From Talpa occidentalis (lineage: Eukaryota; Chordata; Mammalia; Eulipotyphla; Talpidae): a stretch of 64,000 nucleotides of DNA. The position numbers and the translations under genes are program-made. The DNA lies in the NCBI RefSeq assembly GCF_014898055.3, contig NW_023601104.1, positions 82,939,106 through 83,003,105 on the forward strand, given 5' to 3'. This document shows, piece after piece, positions 9,664 through 20,859 of the stretch. Every line of letters starts with the position of its first letter. Within the stretch, counting starts at the first letter, position 1. The notes beneath the pieces are model-generated. The model was not told where the DNA came from and ran no database searches. It saw only the letters and a program-made list of their open reading frames with translations.

Positions 9664-9868
9664 AAAAATAGACTCAGAAACTCAAGCAAGGGGCCTTTTG
9701 CAACTTCTAGTTCAGTCTTATTTTATAGGTGAGAATTTTAATGTATAGAAAGATAAAATACAAAAATAGACTCAGAAATAGACTCAGAAACTCAAGCCAG
9801 GAGCCTTTTGCAACTTCTAGTTCAGTCTTATACATGAGAATTTTGATGTGTAGAAAGATAAAATACTA
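9664..9868. repeat. two-copy tandem duplication, unit about 100 bp
   Basis: The block beginning AATAGACTCAGAAACTCAAG and running through CCTTTTGCAACTTCTAGTTC and AGTCTTA to GAAAGATAAAATAC appears at about 9664-9760 and again at about 9777-9868. The copies differ by a few substitutions and a short indel (TTTTATAGGTGAG against TACATGAG). An extra ATAGACTCAGAA sits at the junction. Confidence 0.88.
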
Positions 9869-10563
9869 TGGAACTTAATGAAGAAAGTGATCCTAGTTCT
9901 CAGAGATTAATGCCTGACTTAGTTCTTCCTTGAACCTCTGTGTACTTAGTGATCAGGTATGTGAAATTTCTCTGTTCTGAGCTGATTTCTGGACAAGCAA
10001 CTCCATAGTTTGCTACTGACTGGTCCAATCATTAACAGTCAAGTGAATGTGAAATCATGTCATACAGCAATGACTAGAACCCACTCTGTTACTGGCTGAT
10101 GGTTTTAAGAAAGAAAATTGGATGACCATATAGCCTTATGTTTGCCACAGAAAGGACTTTACTAGCATACTTGTCTTGAAAACCTTTTATTACCAAGTCA
10201 GAAATGTCTCCGCTACACACCAACTGGGCAAAAGTTAAGAGCAATTTCAGACAGAAAAGCAGTTCACAGTACAGAAACTATGGGTGGAAGATTTTGCCAA
10301 AGTGCCAAAAACTATATCTGTGGTAGTAAATCCACACATGAATTCCATAGATGAATGCAATAAATCACTCTATAACATGGCAAAGGGAAGCTTTTGCAAA
10401 AGCACATGGTGATATCTCATAAAAAATATATGATCTTGCTTATGAAATTTATCTCAAGATGCTTGGCAGAAGGGACTATGGGGGTGGGGAGAGACAGAGA
10501 AAGCAGATACCACCAAGGAAAGAAAGGGGGGGGGGAAGCGATAATACAATAGACCCTGAAGCA
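9869..10563. other. unique spacer with G-run
   Basis: No gene seen. A G-rich A/G tract surrounds a run of about ten G at 10526-10535. Confidence 0.4.
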
Positions 10564-10626
10564 ATAGGGATGACTTCTTTTTTAAATAGTGTTCATTTAT
10601 TTTTTATAATTTATAATTTATAAGAG

Positions 10627-10888
10627 TTTTTTTTAAAGATTTATTTATTTATGCATATAAGAACTGGGGTACAGGCCAGAGGTGTGAGGGTGAGAGGATT
10701 CAGAGAGAGTGGGAAACAGAACAGGCGGATTGACTGAAATAGACCGCTGAGGGGAGCAGTGGACAAAACAGGTGAGGTTGGCTGTGCCATGTGGGTAGCT
10801 CCCTGGCGGGAGATTGAACTTATGCTGTAGTGGCTGCAGATAGCTTCATAGCAGTAAGATTTAACCCCTTGCACCACCAGGGATGCCC
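10627..10888 (-). mobile_element. tRNA-derived SINE, subfamily B (left of abutting pair)
   Basis: Tail TTTTTTTTAAAGATTTATTTA on the left and head ending CACCACCAGGGATGCCC at 10888, where the next SINE begins with no spacer. Both are minus-strand. A shared outer duplication ATAGGGATGA lies at 10564-10573 and 11147-11156, bracketing the pair plus a short AT-rich stretch. Confidence 0.92.
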
Positions 10889-11145
10889 AAGATTTGGTTA
10901 TTTATGCATACAAGAGCTGGGGTACAGGCCAGAGGTGTGGAGCGTGAGAGGATTCACCAGAGACAGAATGGGGTACAGAACAGGCAGATTGACCAAAGTA
11001 CACTGCTGAGGGAAGCAGTGGGTGAATCAGGAGAGGTCTGCTAAGCCATGTGGGTAGCTCCCTGGTGGATTGAACTCGGGCTGCAAAGGCTGTGGACAGC
11101 TTCATAGGTTGCTTCTTAACCCCTTGCGCCACCAGGGAGGCCCGG
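10889..11145 (-). mobile_element. tRNA-derived SINE, subfamily B (right of abutting pair)
   Basis: Begins with a very short tail AAGATTTGGTTATTTATGC and ends CGCCACCAGGGAGGCCCG. The outer duplication (10564-10573 and 11147-11156) suggests that this copy inserted first and the left one later landed in its A-tail. Confidence 0.92.
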
Positions 11146-11156
11146 GATAGGGATGA

Positions 11157-12065
11157 TTAAAGCAAGAAAAAGCTGTTTCCAGCTTATCAGAAACAAGACC
11201 ATGGTGACCATTAGCAGCAATTTTCCTAGATGGCTAGAGACCTATATTTCCACAGGTCTCAGAGAAAGCACCCAGTTAACTTGTGATCTAGACTTCTGAG
11301 ATTGTTTGTCTATCACTTTCAGGGCATATTCCACTTTTCTTAAGGCTTTGTAAGAATTAATGAAGTACATTTTTTTGTAAATTAAATGCTGATGAGTATT
11401 TGTGATACAACAACAAAACAATAGATGCTATTTACTGATGCATACTGGGAAAACAAACATCATGAATATATTTACTCTATATATTTTGTAGTTCTTTGCA
11501 TGAAAAGATAATTCTATAGGCTCATTGTATGATTCATGTTCTGGGTTATTTATTTTATTAAAGGAAAGGAAGAAACAAATACTCTTAGCCCCAAACAAAA
11601 TTGGTAAGTAAACCTCAGAGTCTGTCCTATCATGACCTTATTAGCATAGCATGCTCTAAGCTATCCAGCAACATAACTAGAGAGCTTATGTTCTGAGTTG
11701 TAAATCTTACTACATATGCTGAGTACTATTATATAAATCTGATGATGTTTCCAGGACTGATTATAGGACCACAATCACTAAGTTGACTGGCTAGCTCTCA
11801 GTCATTTTGTTAAGAACTATATTATTATTCCTTCACATGATAAAATAGAGAGTATCAGGGTTACAGATGAAAATGAACAACTGTCAGATAAGTTAGAGGA
11901 AAAAAGTTTTAGAGAAATCACCATGTCTCAGAGGTGTCATAAAAATGAAGAACACGGAACATTAAAGTTTTCATAATTGAGCACTGTAGTTTAGATTCAA
12001 TGAACTCTTCACATACAAATCTTATGCCAGTCTTTCATAGTTCTGAGAACTTCACCAAAGTCTTT
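11157..12065. other. unique AT-rich spacer
   Basis: Nothing recognisable as gene, RNA or repeat on either strand. Confidence 0.4.
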
Positions 12066-12080
12066 TATCCTTATATTCTT

Positions 12081-12347
12081 TTTTTTTAAGCTTTATTTAT
12101 TCATGCATACAAGAACTGGGGTATAGGACAGATATCTCGGAGGGTGAGAGGATTCACCGGAGACAGAGAGGGAACAGAACAGGCAGACTGACTGAAATAC
12201 ACTGCTGAGGAGAGCAGCAGATGAGACAGGAGAGGTCTGCCGTGTCATGTGGGTATTTTGCCAGCAGGCGGGATTGAACCTGTGCTGCAGAGGCTGTAGA
12301 CAGCTTCGCAGCTTTGAGCTCAACCGCCTGCACCACCAGGGAGGCCC
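12081..12347 (-). mobile_element. tRNA-derived SINE, subfamily B
   Basis: Perfect 15-bp flanking duplication TATCCTTATATTCTT at 12066-12080 and 12348-12362. Tail TTTTTTTTAAGCTTTATTTATT, head ending CACCACCAGGGAGGCCC. The B-box region reads GGATTGAACC on +, a drifted GGTTCGATCC. Confidence 0.94.
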
Positions 12348-12362
12348 TATCCTTATATTCTT

Positions 12363-13060
12363 CAGTTTGTTTTTGCTATATAAAGGAGAGAATTCAAAGA
12401 CTTACCCTCCATATGTGTTGAGTAAATGAGTTATTTCTATTAAAGCATCTAACAAAATTATTTTCTTAGGAAAAAAGAAAAGAAGAAAACTTGGCTCTCA
12501 ATATTGTAAGACTGAGTGTTAGGTGATAGAAGTGTTCAAATCCTGGCTTAATATTTAGTAATCTGGAAATTCCACGTACAGCAGGCTGATTTTGAGCTTT
12601 AAGGGTATTCTGTAAGTTGTAAGATGAATGGCAATTATCTTTAAAAAAATTCTTCCAGCTTCTCAGGTTGGAAGAAATAAATTTTTCAATAATGTCATCT
12701 GAGTTCTCAAATTAAAGAAATAAACCACCATAAAAGTACTATTTCACTGATATATTGGGGCTAGGGGAAATATGGTTAACTGAATACATAGATAATTCAA
12801 AGTTATCATGAACATAATTATTTTTTTATTCATATTGAGGAATAAAATTTTATTCTTGATGATTATTTCAATAATAGGAAGAATAAACATCACAGAAATT
12901 TTCTTTAAGTGATTTGTCATCTTATAGGACATACAGGTCTCCACCAGAATTTGCACCAAAGACATAGTATTGTTACTAGAAGCCTAGATATTAAAATGAT
13001 ACATGTATTACATGTATTCAAATACACTTAAAGAAATAAGGTTATTAATAACATCAAAAA
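12363..13060. other. unique AT-rich spacer
   Basis: No gene or recognised repeat. The 73-codon minus frame here is K/I/N-rich, as expected for random AT-rich DNA. Confidence 0.4.
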
Positions 13061-13071
13061 ATCCCACTGAG

Positions 13072-13366
13072 GGGCCTCCCTGGTGGCACGGGTGTTAAAG
13101 TCTCAGCACTGCCAAGCTATCACCAGCTGCTGCCAAACTATTGCCAGTCACTGCAACATGAGTTCAATCCCTGACTAGGGAGCTAACACACATGGCTCAA
13201 CAGACTTCTCCTGTCTCACCCACTGCTCCCCTCAGCAGTGCATTTCAGTAGATCCGCCTGTTCTGATCCCCACTCGGTCTCTGGTGAATCCTCTCATCCC
13301 CTGCAACTCTGGCCTGCACTCCTGTTCATGTATGCATAAATAAATAAATAATAAAACTTAAAGAAG
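13072..13366 (+). mobile_element. tRNA-derived SINE, subfamily B, with head duplication
   Basis: Flanking duplication ATCCCACTGAG (13061-13071) / ATCTCACTGAG (13367-13377). The head contains an internal partial duplication, AGCTATCACCAGCTGCTGCC followed by AACTATTGCCAGTCACTGC, making it about 30 bp longer than typical subfamily B copies. Confidence 0.92.
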
Positions 13367-13377
13367 ATCTCACTGAG

Positions 13378-13816
13378 TGCATTTCATATCTTCAAAGAAA
13401 AATTATGTCAATGAGAAAAAAGGGAATTGGTCAGGAAAATGAACTTTCACTCATGGTTGCAGAGGTAAATATCAATAGCATCCATTCAAGAACAACTCTG
13501 AAGTTCTGCAATGGAAAACAAGAAAAAACTCCATCAGAGAATTTATGCAGCTATTGGTAAGCCATGCCTAGAGAACTAGAGTGAGGAAGTCAACCTCAAG
13601 CTAATTCTATTAGCATAAGTAAACTTTATTTTTCACTGTAGAAAATTCTAATAGGGTGGGTATCATTCAATGCGGGCATTAAATGATTAATACAAGAAAG
13701 AGTCTCACTAAAATTTGTGTCATTTCCTTAAAGAAAATGTAGCAATAATTGGCTTACACTGTACTTTTGCAATGGACTACTATTCTTTAAAATGAGCATT
13801 TCACACAACGCACCCA
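13378..13816. other. unique AT-rich spacer
   Basis: No gene or repeat recognised. Confidence 0.4.
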
Positions 13817-13884
13817 CTACCAACTCTGTAATACTGAAGAATCCCTGACTCACTGCACTGAGTTCAATACTACAGAGTTGATAG
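13817..13884. other. imperfect inverted repeat / hairpin
   Basis: Arms of 22 nt at 13817-13838 and 13863-13884 pair at 19 of 22 positions, with three single mismatches, around a 24-nt loop. The size and mismatch pattern resemble a pre-miRNA stem or the remains of a small inverted-repeat transposon, but I do not recognise either arm as a known miRNA seed or terminal repeat. Function unproven. Confidence 0.45.
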
Positions 13885-14509
13885 TACATGCAGCAGTTAG
13901 AAGGTTAAACACACCTTACTATATTTGGTGCAGATGTTTTGTTTGCATAGTGCTGAAACAAGGGCTGAGGTTGCAAAGAAGATGTTATATTATGCTACAT
14001 AAAATTATCCCCTTGCTCCCTCTCCAAACACACCCCTAATCTTCTGGAGACTCATAAAGTTGTAAATGGTAATTCATTATAGCAGAATTAAAAGCATTTT
14101 TGTAATTGATGTATTTTACCCTCCCTAGGTTGTTTCTGAAAGAAATAGTGGGTACATTAATTGCTGCTTTAAAAAATGTCCAGATAATAAATGCTGTTGT
14201 TTATATAGGTATGTGGTATTCCTTGTAAAAAATAGTGCCACAAATTTGCAGATTGTCTACTCAGTTATCTCAAGTCATATTTTCCTCTTTGCTAATAAGT
14301 AGTTGGCAGTGGTGAGGATATCAAAACAAAAAGCAGCAACTGGAAAGAAGGCTACTTTAGTTTCTTTGCTGGTTTCTGCTTACTATGATGAACAAACTTT
14401 GTATGAATTCTTCAAAAACAAACAAATATCAATGTTGAATCAGAAAGGTAAAAAAAAAAAGGGGGACCGCATTTTGTTCTGTATTTATGCAAATAATGTT
14501 GGAGGAGCT
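13885..14509. other. unique AT-rich spacer
   Basis: No gene recognised. The 70-codon frame at 14303-14515 ends next to a poly-A/G stretch and shows no family resemblance. Confidence 0.4.
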
Positions 14510-14517
14510 GGATGACT

Positions 14518-14783
14518 TTTTTTAATTAAAGATTTATTTATTTATGCATGCAAAACTGGGGTGTAGGCCAGAGGTGCAGGAGGTCAGAGGTTTCACCAGA
14601 CAGAGTGGGGAGCATAATGGGCAGATCTATTGAAATATACTGCTGGGGGGAGCAGCGGGGAGACAGGAGAGGTCTGCTGCACCATGTGGGTTAGTTCCAT
14701 GGCTGGGGATTGAAATGGTACTGCAGTGGCTGGGGACAGCTTGACAACGCTGTTTTTAACCCCTGCATCACAAGGGAGGGCCC
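14518..14783 (-). mobile_element. tRNA-derived SINE, subfamily B
   Basis: Tail TTTTTTTAATTAAAGATTTATTTA on the left, degraded head ATCACAAGGGAGGGCCC on the right. The short flanking duplication is GGATGACTTTT (from 14510) / GGATGACCTCT (from 14785), imperfect. Confidence 0.88.
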
Positions 14784-14792
14784 AGGATGACC

Positions 14793-15250
14793 TCTTCTCG
14801 TGTCCCTCAGCATTGCCACTTCTCACCTGTCATTGCTAAATAAAAGTGCTCTCTGTTTTGATAAGTCTAACTTTCAACTCTCCCTGTGTTTGGAAATCTT
14901 CCATCACCTTGCACTATAAAAATGACATTTAACCTTATTTTGTAATGTCACTTTTGGAGACAGGTGTGTCTTATCACACATGTTAGAACACTGGATAATA
15001 AAATACTTAATGAATGTTTATTTGTACCAAATTTAGATCAGATTGCCATGCTTAGCAAGTATCATCTTAGCAATTAAACATTTGAAATAAATGTTTGCAG
15101 GAGAGTTATACTGCATGAAAGTGCACATGGAGAGCTTGAGATAAGGACTCCTCCTGTCTGTACATTTCTGATATCTTGTTATACAATATTTGGGCTTTTC
15201 AATATTTTGAGATTTTTTCCATCATCCTAGCCATCAGCAATTTTTTGAAT
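14793..15250. other. unique AT-rich spacer
   Basis: Nothing recognisable. Confidence 0.4.
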
Positions 15251-15269
15251 GATATTTTTATACTTCTTT

Positions 15270-15511
15270 TATTTAAATTTTTTTGCGTAGAAGAACTGGG
15301 GTGTAGGCCAGAGGTGCGGGGGGTGAAAGGATTCACCAGAGACAGAATGGGGAGTAGAACAGGATGATTTACTGAAATACACTGCTGAGGAGAGCAGCAG
15401 GTGAGACAGGAGAGGCCTGCTATGCCAAATGTCGGTTAGCTCCTTGGCTGGGATAGAACTCAGGCCACAGCAGTAATTGTGCTGAGACAAACCTTGGGCC
15501 ATCAGGGGGCT
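15270..15511 (-). mobile_element. tRNA-derived SINE, subfamily B, diverged
   Basis: Tail TTTATTTAAATTTTTTTGCG on the left, head reduced to GGGCCATCAGGGGGC. The flanking duplication is GATATTTTTATACTT (15251 on) / GATATTTTCATCTTT (15513 on). The tRNA-like part is shortened, giving about 240 bp. Confidence 0.86.
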
Positions 15512-15512
15512 G

Positions 15513-16559
15513 GATATTTTCATCTTTTTTAGTGACAATTAAGTAAACTAGAAAATGAATCACATGGGGACATAAAATTGGGTGGTTATTCAGTGTTATC
15601 TCCACACACTTCCTCTTTTTGTGGGGGAATGAATGTCAAAGATTCATTTCTTCTGAGCTATGTTTCTGCAAGTGTATTTCCTAGGATGGATTAAATTGAC
15701 CAAAAACTAATGTGAGCAATGCAAAGTATTAACAGGGTTTAAAAATCATTTTATTTATTGGTAATGGGTAGTAAAATTAGAAGTCAATTTCCATCCATAA
15801 ATTAGAGGCTTATATTTTTTGACTCTTTATCAGAGTTAAGTGTGGGAGACATGTATGAATATTTCAATAAAGACAGAGTTACATTAAGTAATTGTCCAAT
15901 TAATTCTGGTCATAATTTATGCCTTTGCCATTGACTAATGGTGTCCCAAAATACATGCCATGAAACTACCTTTTAGAGAATAATTGGTAACAGTAGATGG
16001 ACAGGACAGTTTAAATATCTGCATATATGCACATATGCACATATAAATGAACATATATCGTATATAACATATAGGATGCAGAGTATGATATATACAATTA
16101 TTAGTTCTTATAATTTATAAATAGAAACTATAATCATATTGGCTTAGAGCAGGGAAAATTCAACTTTTGCCATTGATTACAGGGGAGTGGAGAGAGCAAG
16201 GAGGAAGAAAACCATCCTACAATTAATGGGACTGTGTTTTGGTTGATGGATCTACACAGTAAAATGGGTGGTGGTGTCCTGTGCATCTTATAATCTCAAT
16301 CAGAAAGACCAGTGTGTTGTCCAATGTCATTTAAGGTTATATGGAATGCATTCCCAAAATGAACAGAAAAGTGTGATCTTATTGCACCAACTTCTATCAT
16401 TTGCTTGTCTTATAGTATATTATGTTCATAGCAGGTGTGTCTGTCAGATTCTGCTGAAAAACTATTGAAGATGTGTGTACACAGCTCTGGATGTTGCTGT
16501 GCACAGCTGACATTGTAGGAGGTTCTAGATTATTAAGCTATTGCCGTCGTCTCATGGCA
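15513..16559. other. unique AT-rich spacer with ATGCACATAT-type low complexity
   Basis: No gene seen. At 16018-16075 repeated GCACATATG/ACATATA motifs form a short degenerate tract. Confidence 0.4.
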
Positions 16560-16615
16560 CAGATCATCAGAAGGCTGCAAAAGGAAACAGATCATCAAAA
16601 GGCTGCCAAAGGAAT
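16560..16615. repeat. 28-bp tandem duplication (two copies)
   Basis: CAGATCATCAGAAGGCTGCA... (16560-16587) is followed directly by CAGATCATCAAAAGGCTGCC... (16588-16615), with three mismatches over 28 positions. A small replication-slippage-type duplication. Confidence 0.9.
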
Positions 16616-17299
16616 CTCCTTTGGTCACCTGAAGCAGTGAAATGTAAAATAAAAAATGAAGGCAAGACTCTCATTATCAACAGAGGCTAAGTAGAGCAAT
16701 TTGTATCAGAATTTCCCAAAAGAAATCTAACAGAAGCTAAAACATGACCACCTATCCTTTTAAAATTTCTAGTAGGCATTAAAAACATTTTTAAGAAGTG
16801 GGTGCATTTTAGTAATATAGTCTGTTTACCCAATCAGACACATCCAACCTACCATTTTGAAGTGTAATAAATGGTTATTAGTGAGATGTCGGCATTATGT
16901 TTCCATACTGTCTTCCAAGTCTAGTCAGCATTTTATATTTTACTCCATCTCAATTTAGAATGAACAATGTCAAGTACTCAAGAGATATACATGCTGATAA
17001 GAAGTGGGGCCACTCATCTTAGATCTTTCTGCAGTTTAGCCAGAAATCAGAGGAAGGAAGACTGAAGCTATTCTTTCATGAAAACATATCATCCTGTTTG
17101 AGGGAGCATAACTAGTTATAGAGTTGGGGGCAGCAGACTTTCTCCCACCCGTGACTATAGGGGTGTTTCTTTACACAAACCTTTTCCCTTAGCAGGAGAG
17201 CAGAGGCAGCTCTCCTGCCCACTTCTGGCTCTGCCTTATCTTTTTTCTTTCTCCCTTTCCTAATGAATTTGTCCTTTTAAAATGTAAAAAAATAAAAAA
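16616..17299. other. unclassified sequence, GC-richer towards 3' end
   Basis: No gene. From about 17100 the base composition is less AT-rich and ends in a T/C-rich segment with CTTTCCTAATGAATTTGTCC, vaguely like the polyadenylation end of an LTR. I cannot assign a family. Confidence 0.3.
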
Positions 17300-17300
17300 A

Positions 17301-17563
17301 GCCCTCCCTGTTGGCCTATGGGTTAAGTCTCAGGCCTATCACCGCTATGGCCTAAGTTCGATCCCCAACCAGGGATGTAATCCATATGGCGCAGCAGACT
17401 TCTGTCTCGCCTGCTGCTCCCCTCAGCAGTGTATTTCAGTAGATCTGCCTGTTCTGTTCCCCACTCTGCCTCTGGTGAATCCTCTCAGCCCCCACACCTC
17501 TGGCCTACACCCCAGTTCTCCTACACACAAACACACACACACACACACACACAAGAGAGAGAG
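17301..17563 (+). mobile_element. tRNA-derived SINE whose tail became a (CA)n microsatellite
   Basis: Head GCCCTCCCTGTTGGC, B-box-like AAGTTCGATCCCC, body GCTGCTCCCCTCAGCAGTG. The usual ATAAATAAATA tail is replaced by CTACACACAAACACACACAC... (about 17518-17552) followed by (AG)n. No clear flanking duplication. Confidence 0.9.
17523..17562. repeat. (CA)n(GA)n microsatellite in SINE tail
   Basis: An uninterrupted CA run of about 30 bp is followed by AGAGAGAGAGA. It derives from the SINE tail. Confidence 0.92.
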
Positions 17564-20158
17564 AATCAGGGGGCAGACTAGTGTTGATGCCAGTTTCTCA
17601 TTTAGGGGAGAAAACTTCAAATTTGGGAAGAGAATATAAAGGGAGGTTAAGTATTCACCCCCAAGAATGTAAGCTGCCGTGAAGTAAGGGATACTTAAGG
17701 AACCTTAAAGCAAGGGTGTGGGGCATGGCGAAAGAGTCCTCAGGCTAGACTGAGGCCCCAGAGGGTCTAGTAGGTAAAGCTCTCTGTCTGGCAAACACTT
17801 GACAGACTTCCTGAGAACTGGATGGTTTTATAGCAAAGACCCATATTCCACACTCCTGCTCTGGCAGTGGAGATCAAATAAGCATGTCCCAGGGGACTGG
17901 CTGAGACATTGATCTTCTCTGGTCCAGAACAGGAGGGTCAAAGAGAAGGTAAACAGATGTTCTCATTTGCCCAGGGCGGTTCCTGGCTATGCTTATTATA
18001 CTGGTGCAATTATTCAACATTCTTTCTGGCATTCACAAACATGTTCTGGTTCAGATGAGAAATTCTATGTTCACTCCCTGTGAGGACCCAGAAGTAAGGG
18101 ATGAGGAACACTTAGAACATCCCTGACCAGTTATGAATCAAAGACAATAGATGCATTCCCAGTTCAGCAGGTGGGGAAATTTGAATTTAAAATTCTAATC
18201 CATTAAGAACAATTCGATAAGAAGAAGGAACTAAGATCACTTCTTTGTTCCTAGGTTGATTTATTTCAAGTAAGAATATATTTTTGTTTTTCCATGGCTC
18301 TCTGTATAATTTGGTGTCCATTTGAACCCTAAAGTGGCTGTCACCATTAATAAAACTGAGTAGTTTAAAGACATGTGTTCAGCCATTTAGCTGTTGCTTG
18401 CTCTACCTAAAATCTTCTTTAAATTATCAGACTTATTTACTCTGATATTACATTAAAAATATATATTTCTATAAAAAAGCAGCTCTAGATAAAATGGTTT
18501 ATTAAGATCCTCACCTTATATCCTATTTTTCCCAATAATTATTGTTATATTACCTCTCACTGACCTTTATAGGGTATGAGCTTTAGGGGAAACTTCAAGT
18601 TTCCAATTAACTTTGAATGTGACCAGAGCCTTTGAATGTGACCATCCTTTATAAATGAAGGATGATTTAGGTGTAAATTTATGGCATGTAAAAGATTATA
18701 TAGTTAACTGTGTGCTAAAGTAAAAAACCTAGCTATCTTGAAAGTATTTGTTTATAGAGGAACATAAACAACTTGCATTAGGGAAATTTACAAGAAGGTG
18801 GGGAATGACCAGAATGTATCTAATGCATTTATATGTGGTTATAAAATAATGTAATTTATTGTATTGATTTTCAGCCATCAAAGATACAGCAATCACAGTA
18901 ACTTTACCTTCTTTTCCAAGAATACTTAGCAAGTGACTTCACTTACATCTTTAATGACTACATGAATCAGGACACCAGAATACCTTGAATTTTAAGAAAT
19001 TTTTTCTACCATTTTTTGTTAAAATAATCTATACACACAAAAAGCCTCATTGTTGATATTAAGAAAAATCAATTGTTTAATGAAAAGTACCTATTAAGCA
19101 ATAATAATACACAGATATCAAGGTATAATTTTGTTTTATGTTTTAAAATGATTTTTTAAAACTCTGGATATTTATTAAAGTTAGTCTCTTAATGTTCAGA
19201 ATCGTTAGGAAGTTGACTTAATTAAATTAGATGGTAATATAAAAAATCATAACTTTTTACAACTTTCAAAAATGTACAGACACTCATAAATCTGAAGAGT
19301 TAGCAAAATATTTCTTAGTAACTATACTGCCAAATCAGTGTAAATAAATATATAGCAACTTTTAATAGACATTAATCATTTGGGTACTACTGAAGGTAGG
19401 TAAAATGCTGGTAAAGCATGTTATATATTATTTTTATATGAAACTTTTGATTATTTTATATGAAATTTTCCACACATCCATTAATGTGGATTACAGAGCA
19501 ACAATGAATATGAAGCTCAGATGAAAAAATCATGAACATTTTGTTTTATTTGTTTCTCCTTTTCTTTTTTCTCAGATATTTTAGAAATTCCTACATAATA
19601 TACTTCTAAATAAATCAGAATATATCTTTGAAAAATGACTGCAATGTTGTATCATACCCAGAGAATATTACTTGTTAGAAAATTACATTTAAAATAATTC
19701 TTACATGATCATAATGGCAGTATAACACCTAACAAAATCAACATAGTGTTTTAAGTATCATCATTATACAGCCATGGTCAATTTCCCCCATTCCACATCT
19801 ACTTCACAATTTGCTCCAGTCAGGTTTTAGATGCACACATATTTTATTTGGTTGTCTCTTTATTCTAGAACATATTTATACTGACTTATTTACAGTTTGA
19901 CAGAATTCCACATTCTATATGTGTACTGCATCTTATTATTACTGTTCAATTTATTCCTCTCACCATAGCATTTGGTTTAAATTAGAAGCTATAGCCAAGG
20001 TTCTATTGAAATTAAACTCAAGAAGTTGGCATGAATACTTCATAGGTGTTTCCTTGGTATGCATATTTAATCATATTAGAAAGAATGCATTATCTACCTG
20101 TCCCATCCACTTTCCTATTATGTTTAAGTGCTATCTTGAAGTTTGCAAACATATTTAA
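17564..20158. other. unclassified then unique AT-rich sequence
   Basis: 17564-18150 is noticeably less AT-rich than its surroundings and may be an old unrecognised repeat. The rest is AT-rich. At 18612-18644 TTTGAATGTGACCA occurs twice, overlapping a short hairpin at 18643-18664 (arms CATCCTT / AAGGATG). No gene seen. Confidence 0.4.
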
Positions 20159-20170
20159 AAGTAGGAATGT

Positions 20171-20457
20171 GAGGCCTCCCTGTTAGCGCAAAGGGTTAAG
20201 TTGTAGCACCATGAAGTTATCCATAGCCACTGCAGCATCAACCCCCCCCCCCTCCGCAGGGAGCAGGGAGCTGACCCATGTGGTGCCGCAGACCTCTCCT
20301 GACTCACCCGCTGCTCCCCTCCCCTCAGCAGTGTACTTTGGTCGATCTGCCTGTTCTGTTCCCCACTCAGTCTCTGGTGAATCCTCTCACCCCTCCCCCC
20401 GCACCTCTGACCTGCACCCTACCTCTTGTATGCATAAATAAATCAACCTTAAAAAAA
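20171..20457 (+). mobile_element. tRNA-derived SINE, subfamily B, with C-run insertion
   Basis: Flanking duplication AAGTAGGAAT (20159-20168) / AAGTAAGAAT (20458-20467). A run of about ten C at 20240-20250 replaces part of the B-box region, and CCCCTCCCCTCAGCAGTG shows a small CCCCT duplication. Confidence 0.91.
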
Positions 20458-20859
20458 AGTAAGAATAATCAATATTCATGTGTATGATGTATAAAGTATT
20501 CACAAGCTCATTAGTATTTAAACAATTATAATTCAGGTTGCAAAGAACATTATGCATTTTGATTGAATGGTATATATCTTGAGTTTCTAAAAATAAATGC
20601 TGGCCCTTAACTTTTTCTTTCTTTTTGGTGAATAAAAGAGGGACATTGGACTAGGGTGTTTAACTATGGGTGATTTAGAGGTGGGTGCACTATGGTGGTA
20701 CCTGATGAGGATTCCCAAATATTACCTCAATTAAAGATAAATTAATTAATTTTAAAAATTAAGTATGGGCTAGAAAAAAAAGAAATTTATAAGTGTATTC
20801 TAAGTTTTTGGAAATAAAAGGAATCTAGAGTAACTGAAAAGATTACTAGGGCATGAATT

